Source: Chloroflexota bacterium
GTDB lineage: Bacteria; Chloroflexota; Anaerolineae; Anaerolineales; UBA4823
Direction: 5' to 3'
Assembly (NCBI GenBank): GCA_029557965.1
Contig: JAKQIM010000025.1
Location: 34,163 to 98,162, forward strand
Length of the DNA stretch: 64,000 nt
In this document: piece after piece, positions 1 through 9,176 of the stretch
Layout of the letters: every line of letters starts with the position of its first letter
Numbering within the stretch: the stretch's first letter is position 1
The notes under the pieces: model-generated
What the model was told of the DNA's origin: nothing
The model's input: the letters and a program-made list of their open reading frames with translations, nothing else
The model's database searches: none
Position numbers and translations under genes: made by a program

Positions 1-116
1 GTGGGCAGGTACTCGGTAGGGATGGGGGTGGGCAGGTCGGGGCCAGTTAAACCAGAGCAGCCGCCCAGCAGGACGGCCAATACCAGCAAAAGCAGGGTGG
101 CGAGGCGCGTTTTCAT
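1..116 (-). CDS. N-terminus of a lipoprotein, cut by window start
   Basis: An ATG at 116 on the minus strand opens a frame that runs off the window. It encodes a classic lipoprotein signal: MKTR, a leucine-rich hydrophobic core, then the lipobox LLGGC with Cys20, followed by a Pro/Thr-rich linker (PTPIPTEYLP). The mature protein is therefore expected to be lipid-anchored on the outer face of the membrane. It lies 34 bp downstream of the M32 peptidase gene on the same strand and is probably co-transcribed with it. No function can be given because only about 38 codons are visible. Confidence 0.75.
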   Translation of the reverse strand, partial: MKTRLATLLLLVLAVLLGGCSGLTGPDLPTPIPTEYLP

Positions 117-150
117 ACTGGGCGGCTTACTCAAAACAGGATCACGGGGT

Positions 151-1659
151 TTAGAACCCGTAGATCGAGCGATACTTCTCCGTCAGATAACGCAGGTAGG
201 GCGCCGGGTCGATCTTGGTGCCGGTGATCCGTTTGACCAGTTCTTGCGGCTCGTATTTTGAGCCATACTGGTGCACCTTTTCAGTCAACCAGCCGCGCAG
301 GGCAGCGAACTCACCGCGACGGATTTGATCGGGCAGATCGGGAATGTCTGTGTTGATGCACTCCCAAAGCTGGCCCGAGACGAGGTTCCCAAGGGCATAG
401 GTAGAGAAGTAACCGATCATGCCTCCCGACCAATGCACGTCTTGGAGGACACCCTTGCTATCGTTGGGGGGCGTCAGGCCCAGGTATTCTTGCATGCGGG
501 CGTTCCAGGCTTCCGGCAGGTCTTTGACCGCCAGCTTGCCTTCTAACACGGCAATCTCTAATTCCAGGCGCAGCATCACGTGCATGTTGTAAGTGGCTTC
601 ATCTGCTTCAACGCGGATCAGAGATGGCTCTACCTTGTTAACGCCTTTGTAGAAGGCTTCCAGCGAAACATTGCCCAACTGTGCCGGGAAAGTTTGCTGC
701 AGGCGGGGGTAGAAATGCTGCCAGAACGGCAGCGACCGTCCGACCAGGTTTTCCCACATGCGTGACTGCGACTCGTGAATCGCCAATGATGTGCCGCCAG
801 CCAGGGGCGTGCGCTCGTAGTGTTGGTTGACACCCAGCTCGTACATGGCGTGCCCGCCCTCGTGCAGGGTGCTGAACAAGGCAGACCCCAGGTTATCGGG
901 GATGATGCGGGTGGTGATGCGCACATCGTTGATGCTGAAGTTTGTGGTGAAGGGGTGGGCGGCGCGGTCTTGGCGGCTGCGCTTCCAATCATAGCCGATC
1001 TGGTTGAGCACCTGCACACCAAAATCCCACTGCTTTGCGTCTTCGTACTGCTGATGCAAGAAGGCATCCTCTACCTGCGGGCGGGCCTTGATCGCTTGCA
1101 GCAGTTCGACCTGCCGGGGGCGCAGGGCCTCGAAGATCGCCTTGACATCGGCGGTTTTCAGCCCTGGTTCAAATTCGTCCAGCAGCGGGTCATAAACATG
1201 GTCGTAGGGTGCAAAGCAGTCGGCAAAGCGCCGGCGCAGCTCAAAGATTTTCTCCAGCGAGGGTCTAAAGCTCTCGAAATCATTATTGGCACGCGCCTGC
1301 TCCCATACCTGGTGGGCGCTGGACGTGACCTGGCTGAATTCCACCACCAGGTCGATGGGCACTTTGGTGGCTTTATCATACTGGCGCTTGGTCACTTGGA
1401 TCAGCCGGACATCGTCTGAATCTGGGTCGCCCTGGGCAGCAAAGGGGGCCAGGTCGTCGAGCAGTTTACCGAGCACCTCTGATGTGCGGTTTTCGTGAGC
1501 CAATCGCCCGATGGTGGCGATTTGGTTGCCGCGTGCCTCCGCACCCTCTTGGGGCATGTAACACTGCATATCCCAATGCAAGAGCGACATAGCATTATCG
1601 AGATCGGCAATCTCGTTAAGGATCTGTTTTAGCTTTTCAAGCTTGGGGTCAGTGGTCAT
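151..1659 (-). CDS. M32-family metallocarboxypeptidase (carboxypeptidase Taq type)
   Basis: A cytosolic zinc carboxypeptidase removing C-terminal residues from peptides. The protein is 502 aa, the usual length for M32. The zinc site HEGGH followed by AMYE is at about residues 266-273. Family-typical segments include the N-terminal helical region with LHWDMQCYMP and the later IRVEADEATYNMH. I start at the ATG at 1659 (MTTDPKLEKL), because the longer frame only adds a basic tail that overlaps the preceding dehydrogenase gene. The start lies 4 bp after the stop of that gene, so the two are very likely one operon. Confident at family level. Confidence 0.93.
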   Translation of the reverse strand: MTTDPKLEKLKQILNEIADLDNAMSLLHWDMQCYMPQEGAEARGNQIATIGRLAHENRTSEVLGKLLDDLAPFAAQGDPDSDDVRLIQVTKRQYDKATKVPIDLVVEFSQVTSSAHQVWEQARANNDFESFRPSLEKIFELRRRFADCFAPYDHVYDPLLDEFEPGLKTADVKAIFEALRPRQVELLQAIKARPQVEDAFLHQQYEDAKQWDFGVQVLNQIGYDWKRSRQDRAAHPFTTNFSINDVRITTRIIPDNLGSALFSTLHEGGHAMYELGVNQHYERTPLAGGTSLAIHESQSRMWENLVGRSLPFWQHFYPRLQQTFPAQLGNVSLEAFYKGVNKVEPSLIRVEADEATYNMHVMLRLELEIAVLEGKLAVKDLPEAWNARMQEYLGLTPPNDSKGVLQDVHWSGGMIGYFSTYALGNLVSGQLWECINTDIPDLPDQIRRGEFAALRGWLTEKVHQYGSKYEPQELVKRITGTKIDPAPYLRYLTEKYRSIYGF

Positions 1660-1663
1660 CAGA

Positions 1664-2605
1664 CTAGACAACTTTCCAGCGCAGCGGCTCACCGCGCAGT
1701 GCCGCCAGGATTTCAGAAGCAATGTCTTCTGCTGCCCGAACCTGGGCCTCGGCGGTCTGGGCGCCGATGTGCGGCGTGGCGACAACTTTGGGATGGGCTA
1801 CCAGGGCGGTCAAGCCAGGCGGTTCCTTGGCGTAAACATCCAGGCCCACGCCGGCTACCTGGCCCGATTCGAGGGCTGCCAGCAGGGCGGTTTCGTCGAT
1901 GATGTTGCCGCGGGCTGTGCAGATGATGCGCACGCCGCGCTTCATCTGGGCAATGGTCTGCCCGTTGATCATGTTGCGGCTTTCATCGGTCAATGGAATG
2001 TGCAGGCTGATGTAATCCGAGCGCGCATACAGCTCATCCAGCGAGACGGGCTCAAAGCCCAGGCTGCGGATTTCATCCGAAGTGCGAAGCTTGTCATAAC
2101 CGAGCACGGTCATGCCCATTGCCACGGCGCGTTTGGCCAGCGCAGAGCCGATGTTCCCCGTCCCAATAATGCCCAGGGTCTTGCCGTCTAGCTCAACGCC
2201 TTTCAGTTCCTTCTTCAGCCACTGGCCGCTTTTCATGGAGGCGTCGGATGTGGTGATGGAATGTGCCAGGGCCAGCATCAGGCTCAGGGCCAGTTCGGCC
2301 ACAGCCACTGAAGTTGACTTGGGGGCATTGACCACGCGCACATTGTGGGCCGCGGCTGCCGCCAGGTTGATGTTATCTACGCCAACCCCGGCGCGTCCGA
2401 CCACTTTGAGCTTCTTGGCGGCCTCAAATACCTCAGGCGTAACCTTGGTGCGGCTGCGGACGATCAAAGCGTCATACTCGCCGATTACCTTGAGCAGATC
2501 TTCAGCAGAGATGTCGTTCTTGTCGTCTACCTGGCAGGCGGCACTTAAGATGTTCTGTCCCTTCGAAGACAGGCCATCGGTAATCAGGACTTTCCAATTT
2601 GACAT
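1664..2605 (-). CDS. serA: D-isomer-specific 2-hydroxyacid dehydrogenase (phosphoglycerate dehydrogenase-like, short form)
   Basis: NAD-dependent dehydrogenase of 313 aa. The Rossmann fold is marked by GIIGTGNIGSALAKRA, and the catalytic set of the family by CTARGNIIDE (Arg region) and the C-terminal PHIGAQTAEAQ (His). The N-terminus (VLITDGLSSKGQNIL) resembles 3-phosphoglycerate dehydrogenase, which makes 3-phosphohydroxypyruvate in serine synthesis. The C-terminal ACT/ASB regulatory domains of long PGDH are absent, so the exact substrate is an inference and another hydroxyacid is possible. I chose the ATG at 2605 because GGGAGAG precedes it at normal spacing. It is first in an operon with the M32 peptidase. 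Confidence 0.85.
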   Translation of the reverse strand: MSNWKVLITDGLSSKGQNILSAACQVDDKNDISAEDLLKVIGEYDALIVRSRTKVTPEVFEAAKKLKVVGRAGVGVDNINLAAAAAHNVRVVNAPKSTSVAVAELALSLMLALAHSITTSDASMKSGQWLKKELKGVELDGKTLGIIGTGNIGSALAKRAVAMGMTVLGYDKLRTSDEIRSLGFEPVSLDELYARSDYISLHIPLTDESRNMINGQTIAQMKRGVRIICTARGNIIDETALLAALESGQVAGVGLDVYAKEPPGLTALVAHPKVVATPHIGAQTAEAQVRAAEDIASEILAALRGEPLRWKVV

Positions 2606-2636
2606 AGCAGCTCTCCCTTTTAAAGTATGTGACAAC

Positions 2637-2671
2637 TGTTCATGGATAAGGAACGCCCTTAAGCATGAACA
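2637..2671. promoter_or_regulatory. Dyad-symmetric element upstream of the dehydrogenase gene
   Basis: TGTTCATG at 2637-2644 and CATGAACA at 2664-2671 form a perfect 8-nt inverted repeat. A second weaker pair (AAGG/CCTT) lies inside the 19-nt spacer. It sits 32 bp before the start codon at 2605. It could be an operator or, if transcribed, a leader hairpin of the minus-strand gene. No known motif was recognised. Confidence 0.4.
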
Positions 2672-2839
2672 ATCGTAAGTTGCATGTATTTTACCCTAAA
2701 AGAGTGCCCCGCCTAGGTGGTGTAATGCGAAGGTGATTTTTATCCTATGAAATGGTGTGAATAATCGCATGACAACGGTGAAATGAAACGCGGGTACAAT
2801 TATTTTCTATTCTGTGACCGATCTAGAGGAGTGAGCTTC

Positions 2840-4015
2840 ATGATGACAAGGATTTACGATTTCGACCATACGCCTGAGCGGCGCGGTACCGGCAGCCTGA
2901 AATGGGAGCGGTATGATGGGGATGTCTTACCGCTGTGGGTGGCAGATATGGATTTTTTGGCCCCCGATGCGGTCATCCAAACCCTTCAAGCCCAGGTGGC
3001 GCATGGGATTTTCGGCTATCCCAGTGCCTTTGGCGGGCCTGGTGTCCAGGCCGACCTGAGCCAGGTTTTGGTGGTGCGCATGGAGCGGTTGTACGGGTGG
3101 CATATTTCTGTGGATGACCTGATCTTCATCCCTGGCGTGGTGACCGGCTTCAACCTGGCCTGTCACGCGTTGACCGATCCTCAGAGCGGCGTGTTGATCC
3201 AGACGCCCGTTTACCCACCTTTCTTGAGCGTGGCCCAAAACGCGCACATTGCGCGCCAGGATAATCCCTTGCTGCGCCTCCCCGATGGGCGGTATGAAAT
3301 CGATTTTGATGCTTTTGAAGCTGCCATCACTGAGCAAACCCGCCTGTTCATTTTGTGCAACCCCCATAACCCGGTGGGGAGGGTTTTTCGGCAGGACGAA
3401 TTGGAGCGAATGGCAGAAATCTGCCTGCGTCATGGGGTGTTGATCTGCTCAGACGAGATCCATTGTGACTTGCTCTACCGCGGCCAACAGCATATCCCCA
3501 TCGCCTCTTTGAGCCCTGAGATCGCCCAGAATACGATCACCCTGATGGCCCCAAGCAAGACCTTTAATATCGCCGGGTTGCAGTGTTCCTTTGCCATCGT
3601 TCAAAATGCAGAGCTGCGGAACAAATTGATCCATGCCGGAGAAGGCCTGGTGGGCTGGGTCAATGCCATGGGGCTGGCTGCCGGCCTGGCTGCTTACCAG
3701 GATGGGCAAGAATGGCTGGACCAACTGCTGCCCTACCTGGAGGCAAACCGGGATTTCTTGTATGACTATGTCAGGGCAGAGCTGCCCGGCATCCAGATGG
3801 CAAAACCTGAGGGCACTTACCTGGCCTGGTTAGATTGTCGCGAGTTGGGCCTTGCTCCAGACCCGTACGAGTTCTTCATTAAAAACGCGCGGGTGGCGTT
3901 GAACAAGGGGGCAACCTTCGGACATGGCGGCGAAGATTTTGTTCGCCTCAATTTTGGCTGCTCACGTGCCACGCTGACCGAAGCCTTGCAGCGAATGAAG
4001 CATGCGCTGAAGTGA
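2840..4015 (+). CDS. PatB/MalY-type PLP aminotransferase or cystathionine beta-lyase
   Basis: Fold-type I PLP enzyme of 391 aa. Members cleave C-S bonds of cystathionine or cysteine conjugates, giving pyruvate, ammonia and a thiol. The PLP lysine is in PSKTFNIAGLQCS, and the cofactor-binding segments CNPHNPVGRVF and CSDEIHCDL match the MalY/PatB subgroup. I start at the ATG at 2840 because AGAGGA lies 9 nt before it and a TACAAT -10-like box at 2795-2800 would put the transcript start inside any longer frame. It is a single gene, divergent from the dehydrogenase operon and followed by a bidirectional terminator. Aminotransferase activity is also possible; sequence alone does not decide. Confidence 0.87.
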   Translation: MMTRIYDFDHTPERRGTGSLKWERYDGDVLPLWVADMDFLAPDAVIQTLQAQVAHGIFGYPSAFGGPGVQADLSQVLVVRMERLYGWHISVDDLIFIPGVVTGFNLACHALTDPQSGVLIQTPVYPPFLSVAQNAHIARQDNPLLRLPDGRYEIDFDAFEAAITEQTRLFILCNPHNPVGRVFRQDELERMAEICLRHGVLICSDEIHCDLLYRGQQHIPIASLSPEIAQNTITLMAPSKTFNIAGLQCSFAIVQNAELRNKLIHAGEGLVGWVNAMGLAAGLAAYQDGQEWLDQLLPYLEANRDFLYDYVRAELPGIQMAKPEGTYLAWLDCRELGLAPDPYEFFIKNARVALNKGATFGHGGEDFVRLNFGCSRATLTEALQRMKHALK

Positions 4016-4022
4016 GCGAATA

Positions 4023-4068
4023 AAAACGGGTGTGAAGTGGTGCTTTTGCACCATTTCACACCCGTTTT
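4023..4068. terminator. Bidirectional terminator hairpin (family with 12918-12960)
   Basis: Two 21-nt arms (4023-4043 and 4048-4068) pair with one G-U and a TTTT loop, flanked by A and T runs. It lies between the convergent lyase gene and the permease gene. The outer 13 bp (AAAACGGGTGTGA with its complement) recur at 12918-12960. Confidence 0.85.
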
Positions 4069-4092
4069 GTTTTCAAGGCATTGTTCGTAACG

Positions 4093-5319
4093 TTATTCGT
4101 AGCGCAGCGCTTCGACCGGCTCGAGGCTGGCGGCCCGGTTGGCAGGATATAGGCCAAAGAACAGGCCCACTGCGGTGGAAAACAGGGTAGCCAGTAAAAC
4201 GATATCGAGGCCCATGCGCGGGGTGATGGGGGCGTCGTTTGCGGCGGCAATTTCTCCAACCACTGCACCTATCGCCCAACCCAACGCAATACCGATCAAC
4301 CCTCCAAACAGGCTGAGTACCGATGATTCCGCCAGGAACTGCACCAAGATATCTGCCTTGTGCGCCCCCACGGCTTTGCGCAGGCCAATCTCGCGCGTGC
4401 GCTCGGTCACCGAAACCAGCATGATGTTCATAATGCCGATGCCGCCAACCAACAGCGAGATGGCGGCGATGCCGCCCAAGAAAATGGTCAGCACGTTGGT
4501 GATGGTGCTGGCTGTATCCAAGAAATCCTCTTGGGTCAAGATGGTAAAGTCGTCGGCGCCAATGGCTGTGCGGTGACGGGTGCGCAGGATGTTGCTGACT
4601 TCCTCGCTGGCTTGGGGAACCGCCTCTGCGCTGATGGCCTGCACCAGCAGCATATCTACCCGATCGCGAGTGCTGCGGCGGATAAGACGTACCTGGGCGG
4701 TGGTGAGGGGGATGATGGCAATATCATCTTCGTTTGAAAAGCCCGAGCCGCCCTTTGATTCTAGGATGCCGATCACGCGGAAGGGCTGGCCTTCGATGCG
4801 CACACTCTCGCCAACCAGGCCCTCTTTGCGCCCAAAGAGCGTTTCGGCTGTTTCAGGCCCCAGCAATACCACAGAAGCCTGCCCCAGCATATGGCTTTCG
4901 TTGACGAATTCGCCCTCTGTGACCCCATAATTGCGCACACTGGAGTATTCGGGGGTAACCCCAGAGATGTTGGTGGTAGTGCTTTCGCCGCCTACAGTGA
5001 TCTTGGCGTTTCCGGTCAGCATGGGGGCCACGGCAATCACCGATGGCGCCTGGAAGGGATCGGCAATGGCCTCGGCATCATTCAATGTAATCGGCTTCGG
5101 ATTACGCACATCCTCTGAGCCGCCTCGGAATACAAAGATCACGTTGGTGCCAATGCCCTGGATCGAATCGGTGATGGATGCCTCGGCACCGCGCCCGATC
5201 GAAACCATGGCGATGACTGCTGCCACCCCGATGACAATGCCCAAAATGGTCAGGCCAGAACGCATTTTGTTGGCGGTAAGGCTTTCAAGTGCTTCTGCAA
5301 TCGCCTGGAAAATGTTCAT
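4093..5319 (-). CDS. MacB-type ABC transporter permease
   Basis: Membrane subunit of an ABC exporter of the MacB/FtsX superfamily, 408 aa. An N-terminal membrane helix (about residues 20-42, [20 protein letters not shown]) is followed by a large extracytoplasmic MacB_PCD-like domain and three C-terminal helices (from about residue 280, including [16 protein letters not shown] and its [12 protein letters not shown] coupling segment). The start ATG overlaps the stop of the ATPase gene by 4 bp, so translation is coupled. With the adjacent ATPase and adaptor it forms a three-part efflux or envelope-stress pump. No outer-membrane partner is present. Substrate unknown. Confidence 0.92.
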   Translation of the reverse strand: MNIFQAIAEALESLTANKMRSGLTILGIVIGVAAVIAMVSIGRGAEASITDSIQGIGTNVIFVFRGGSEDVRNPKPITLNDAEAIADPFQAPSVIAVAPMLTGNAKITVGGESTTTNISGVTPEYSSVRNYGVTEGEFVNESHMLGQASVVLLGPETAETLFGRKEGLVGESVRIEGQPFRVIGILESKGGSGFSNEDDIAIIPLTTAQVRLIRRSTRDRVDMLLVQAISAEAVPQASEEVSNILRTRHRTAIGADDFTILTQEDFLDTASTITNVLTIFLGGIAAISLLVGGIGIMNIMLVSVTERTREIGLRKAVGAHKADILVQFLAESSVLSLFGGLIGIALGWAIGAVVGEIAAANDAPITPRMGLDIVLLATLFSTAVGLFFGLYPANRAASLEPVEALRYE

Positions 5320-5996
5320 GCTATTTCCTCCACCACGCCATCACGGATATGGATGATGCGCTGCGCCAAAGCGGCTACGTCAGGCGCATGGGTAACGATG
5401 ATCAGCGTGGTGCCGCGCTCGCGGTTCAGGGCCAGCAGCAATTCCATGATCTCTGCCCCCGATTTGCTGTCCAGGTTCCCGGTTGGCTCATCTGCCATGA
5501 TAATGGCCGGCTCATTGATCAGAGAACGTGCAATTGCCACGCGCTGCTGCTGCCCACCAGAAAGTTCGCTGGGGCGGTGATAGATGCGGTCTTGCAGACC
5601 AACCGATTCCAATGCCGCGCGGGCCCGGTCGCGCCGTCCGCGGGTGATCCCGGCATAGCGTAAAGGCAGTTCAACATTGGCCAGGGCGGTGGCGCGCGGC
5701 AGCAGGTTGAAGCTTTGGAATACGAAGCCCACCTTGCGGTTGCGGATCGTGGCAAGCTGGTCATCGCTGAGCCGCGAGACCAGTTCGCCATCCAGGATGT
5801 ATTCGCCAGCCGTTGGACGGTCCAGGCAGCCGATGATGTTCATCAGCGTTGATTTGCCCGAACCCGATGGGCCCATGATCGCCACCACCTCGCCGCGGGC
5901 AATCTGGGTAGAAAGACCGCGCAGGGCGTGCACTTCTACGTCGCCCATCGTATATATTTTGGTCAGGCTGTGTGCCTCAATGACCCAGTCAGGCAT
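5316..5996 (-). CDS. MacB/LolD-type ABC transporter ATP-binding protein
   Basis: ATPase of 226 aa that powers the neighbouring permease. Walker [10 protein letters not shown] is at residues 42-50, the signature [15 protein letters not shown] lies near 140, Walker [13 protein letters not shown] near 160, and the switch histidine is in IIVTHAPDV. The overall pattern is that of the MacB/LolD/FtsE group. Its start lies 2 bp after the stop of the adaptor gene and its stop overlaps the permease start, so the order is adaptor, ATPase, permease. Confidence 0.94.
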   Translation of the reverse strand: MPDWVIEAHSLTKIYTMGDVEVHALRGLSTQIARGEVVAIMGPSGSGKSTLMNIIGCLDRPTAGEYILDGELVSRLSDDQLATIRNRKVGFVFQSFNLLPRATALANVELPLRYAGITRGRRDRARAALESVGLQDRIYHRPSELSGGQQQRVAIARSLINEPAIIMADEPTGNLDSKSGAEIMELLLALNRERGTTLIIVTHAPDVAALAQRIIHIRDGVVEEIA

Positions 5997-5998
5997 CG

Positions 5999-7381
5999 TT
6001 ACCTCCCAAAGAAGCCGCCGCCGGGCTCAAAGAACTGCGGCGGGTTAAGTACGATCAGGTCGCCAGATTTCAAGCTGCCATCTAGCACTTCGCTCTCAGT
6101 ATCTGACGATGCGCCCAATGTGATGCGTACCGTGACCAGCTCGTTGTTTTGCAAGATGTACACCACGCGCTGCCCGTTTACCACGCGCACCGCCCGGTTG
6201 GGTACCAACAGCACATTGTCCAGTTGTTCTACGATAATGTTGATCGCGGCGGTCATGCCAGGCTTGACGTTTTCATCGGCATCGGTCAGTTCGACCGTTA
6301 CCAGGAACTCCACCACGCCCTGGTTGATTGAGCCCACCTGGGCAACTTCAGAAACCAGGCCATGATACTCTTGTTCCATGATGGCATCGAAGGTCAGGTT
6401 AACTTCTTCGCCAACCTTGATACGGTTGATATCCACTTCAGAAACGTTCACGTCTACCAATAAGCGATCGAGGTTGTCGATGCGCACCGCCAGGCTGCCG
6501 GGGCTGACCTTATCTCCCGCCTGAACTGAGAGTTCTGTAACGGTGCCAGCCGTGGAAGCCTTGATTTGCGTTGAATCAAGCGCAGCCTGGGCTGCGGCAA
6601 TGCGCGCTTCCAAGATGCTCACTTCGTCTGGGTTGGGTCCATCTTTGACCCGATCATATGCGCGCTCTGCATCTGCCAGGACGGCCTGAGCGTTGTCTAA
6701 GGCGGCCTGGGCAGCCTGTTTTTCTAGCTCGAGCAGGTCTACCACGCGCACAGCCTCGTCATAGGCATTTTGCGCATCTTCCAGTTCTTGCTCATAGCGT
6801 TTGCGGGTGTCATTGTCCTCATCCCAATCGGCATACGGTTCGAAAGCTTCTTCGGCGTCGGTCAGCTTATCTTCGCGGTCGATCACGTCTTTGCGCGCCG
6901 TCTCTAACTTGTCCTTGTATTCTTTCTTGTCATACACATCCAGGGTGCGCTCGGCCTCGATGATGGCCTGGCGGGCCTGGTAGACGCTCTGCAAGGCCTG
7001 GGTAGTAACGGTATTGGAGCTCAGCAGATCATCCAGCGCATTTTGGGCATTGATCAGGTCTGCTTCGGCCAGGATGGCATTCTGGGGCAGTGAGGTGCGT
7101 TCCAGCGTGGCGATGACCTGCCCGGGCTCTACCCGGTCGCCGACTTTGACATGGATCACTTCGACCGTGCCGGAAGTCTGCCAGGTCAAAAAAACTGTCT
7201 GGTCTGTGCGCACCATGCCGGTGGCGCCAACGGTGGCAACCAGGTTGCCGCGCGTGGCAGGGGTGGTTTGCAGATCGCTCATTGTATTGGCTTTTTGCTG
7301 TTCGCTGATGTAAAACCAGCCCAGTATGCCAAGCACCACCAGCACCAGGACTACAAGTAAGATGGGTAACACTTTTTTCAT
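5999..7381 (-). CDS. MacA/HlyD-type periplasmic adaptor subunit
   Basis: Membrane-fusion (adaptor) protein of 460 aa, first gene of the efflux operon. It has one N-terminal membrane anchor (residues 5-25, [20 protein letters not shown]), a lipoyl/biotinyl-like half ([15 protein letters not shown]), a coiled-coil hairpin of about 160 residues rich in Ala, Glu, Asp and Gln (about 95-260), the second lipoyl half, and beta-barrel and proximal domains up to the C-terminal [11 protein letters not shown]. The hairpin is longer than in typical MacA. In a monoderm cell it cannot dock to TolC, so it may act on the outer face of the membrane or reach through the wall. ATG at 7381 follows GGAGGTATCTC. 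Confidence 0.9.
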   Translation of the reverse strand: MKKVLPILLVVLVLVVLGILGWFYISEQQKANTMSDLQTTPATRGNLVATVGATGMVRTDQTVFLTWQTSGTVEVIHVKVGDRVEPGQVIATLERTSLPQNAILAEADLINAQNALDDLLSSNTVTTQALQSVYQARQAIIEAERTLDVYDKKEYKDKLETARKDVIDREDKLTDAEEAFEPYADWDEDNDTRKRYEQELEDAQNAYDEAVRVVDLLELEKQAAQAALDNAQAVLADAERAYDRVKDGPNPDEVSILEARIAAAQAALDSTQIKASTAGTVTELSVQAGDKVSPGSLAVRIDNLDRLLVDVNVSEVDINRIKVGEEVNLTFDAIMEQEYHGLVSEVAQVGSINQGVVEFLVTVELTDADENVKPGMTAAINIIVEQLDNVLLVPNRAVRVVNGQRVVYILQNNELVTVRITLGASSDTESEVLDGSLKSGDLIVLNPPQFFEPGGGFFGR

Positions 7382-7680
7382 GAGATACCTCCTCCAACGA
7401 CGAAATCGTAAATAGAAATTAAGGGCGGCCCCGGCATGCGGATATGCAGCCCTTAAGGATAACCTGCTATAATTATCTCACAAACCTTTGGGTATTTGGG
7501 GATGCCTTGCTAAAGCGTTAACTGCCTCTCATTATTTAGGCGATTTGGGGTCTTTTGATTGGTGACAACCGTCACTTAATTACATGACATCTGAAACATA
7601 ACATAAAACCATCAGAATCGGTATCATCAATATATGGTGAATTAGGTGAATTAGTCAGGCGAGTTCGAGGAGGTATTGTT
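7382..7680. promoter_or_regulatory. Divergent regulatory region between the efflux operon and the gltD-like gene
   Basis: A 299-bp AT-rich gap holding no gene that I can support. Visible elements: an inverted repeat TTAAGGGC/GCCCTTAA around 7422-7457, a TATAAT at 7466-7471 region readable on either strand, the dyad GTGAC-aacc-GTCAC around 7562-7575, and a strong ribosome site GAGGAGG before the ATG at 7681. Which elements are active promoters cannot be decided by eye. Confidence 0.4.
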
Positions 7681-9114
7681 ATGGAGAAAATTTCGAGTGA
7701 TGAGTTAGCCATTGATCGGAAGGGACGTGCTCGTCTTCCTTCTTTAGATGTTGCTCACCGCGCGGTTGCCCAGCGAGTTTGTGACTTCAACGATATCTGC
7801 ATCCCCTTAACCCCTGAGGAGGCCCAGTTTGAGGCCTCGCGCTGCGTGCACTGTCCCGATCCGGCGCCTTGTGTAGAGGCTTGCCCGGCCCATAACGATA
7901 TCCCCACCGCCATGTGGCTGATCGAGCAAGGCGAATTCTTAGAAGCCGCCCAGCTTTACCGGCAGACCAGTTCAATGCCTGAGATCTGCGGGCGGGTTTG
8001 TCCGCAAGAACAGCTTTGCCAGGGTTCCTGCTCGCACATTAAGACCCACGCATCGGTGATCACCGGTGACCTGGAAGCATGGGTCACTTGCTACGAGCGC
8101 CGCACGGTAGGTGTGAAATTACCGGTGGGCGAATCATCGGGCAAAAAGGTGGCAATTGTGGGTTCTGGCCCGGCCGGGCTGGGTTGTGCAGAACAACTGC
8201 TGCAACAGGGCCACGCGGTGACCTTTTTTGAATCAAGGCCCGCCCCCGGCGGCATGTTGACCTACGGCATTCCGCCTTTCAAGATGCCCAAAGAAATTGT
8301 CTTTTGCCGCATTGGCGACCTGGAAGATGCCGGAGCCCAGTTCGTTTTTAGCACCACCATTGGCAAGGATAAGACGATTGATGACCTGTTTGCCGAAGGC
8401 TTTGACGCCGTCTTCATCGGTGTTGGCTCAGAGATTGACGCGCCGATGGAAGTGCCCGGTGAGGACCTGCCCGGCGTCTACAAGGCCACGCAGTTCCTGG
8501 CGCGCTGCAACGTGGCTGCCGAGCTTTTGCCCGAAGATATGCGCCAGCGCCCAGATGTGGGCAAACGGGTGGTGGTAATTGGCGGTGGCGATACGGCCTC
8601 TGACTGCTTGCGCACTGCCTTGCGCATGGGCGCTGAGGATGTCTCTTGCCTGTACCGCCGCACCATCAAAGAGATGCCGGGCGGGGTTAAAGATCGAGAA
8701 TTGGCCCTAGAAGAGGGGGCCCATTACCAGTTCTTGACCCAGCCGGTACGCTTCATTGCTAACGCATCGGGGCACCTGGCACAGATAGAATGCATCCGCA
8801 TGGCCCTTGGAGAACCAGATGCCAAAGGCCGCCGCCGCCCGGTGCCGGTCGAGGGCTCAAACTTCATCGTGGAAGCAGATACGGCTGTGCTGGCCCTTGG
8901 CTACTGGCCCGACCCGGTGATCGGCGAGACCACCCCCGGGCTGGAGACTCACAAATACGGGTTGATCCTTGCCGACCACCAGACTGGCGCTACTTCTCGC
9001 CTGGGTGTGTATGCCGGCGGTGATGATGTGACCGGCCCAGACCTGGTGGTCACTGCTATGATGTTCGGCCGCCGGGCTGCCGCCGCCATTGATGACTACC
9101 TGAAAGCCAAGTAA
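7681..9114 (+). CDS. GltD-like NAD(P)-dependent FAD/Fe-S oxidoreductase
   Basis: Flavoprotein of 477 aa with the layout of the glutamate synthase small subunit. The N-terminal four-cysteine iron-sulphur module is clear ([14 protein letters not shown] and [15 protein letters not shown], about residues 56-120). The FAD site [14 protein letters not shown] follows at about 160, the NADPH site [13 protein letters not shown] at about 300, and a C-terminal FAD motif [11 protein letters not shown] near 440. Such proteins pass electrons from NADPH to a partner: GltB, an NfnA-type subunit, or sulphide/polysulphide in SudA. No large subunit is adjacent, so the partner is unknown. GAGGAGG precedes the start. 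Single gene with its own terminator. Confidence 0.88.
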   Translation: MEKISSDELAIDRKGRARLPSLDVAHRAVAQRVCDFNDICIPLTPEEAQFEASRCVHCPDPAPCVEACPAHNDIPTAMWLIEQGEFLEAAQLYRQTSSMPEICGRVCPQEQLCQGSCSHIKTHASVITGDLEAWVTCYERRTVGVKLPVGESSGKKVAIVGSGPAGLGCAEQLLQQGHAVTFFESRPAPGGMLTYGIPPFKMPKEIVFCRIGDLEDAGAQFVFSTTIGKDKTIDDLFAEGFDAVFIGVGSEIDAPMEVPGEDLPGVYKATQFLARCNVAAELLPEDMRQRPDVGKRVVVIGGGDTASDCLRTALRMGAEDVSCLYRRTIKEMPGGVKDRELALEEGAHYQFLTQPVRFIANASGHLAQIECIRMALGEPDAKGRRRPVPVEGSNFIVEADTAVLALGYWPDPVIGETTPGLETHKYGLILADHQTGATSRLGVYAGGDDVTGPDLVVTAMMFGRRAAAAIDDYLKAK

Positions 9115-9134
9115 CAGATCTGAAGAAAAATCTC

Positions 9135-9162
9135 AAGCGGCGCGCTTGCGCGCCGCTTTTTT
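9135..9162 (+). terminator. Rho-independent terminator of the gltD-like gene
   Basis: 11-bp GC-rich stem (AAGCGGCGCGC with GCGCGCCGCTT, 9135-9145 and 9148-9158) with a 2-nt gap at the apex and a T run to 9162. It ends only 15 bp before the gyrA start. Confidence 0.9.
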
Positions 9163-9176
9163 ATGAGGGACGTGTT

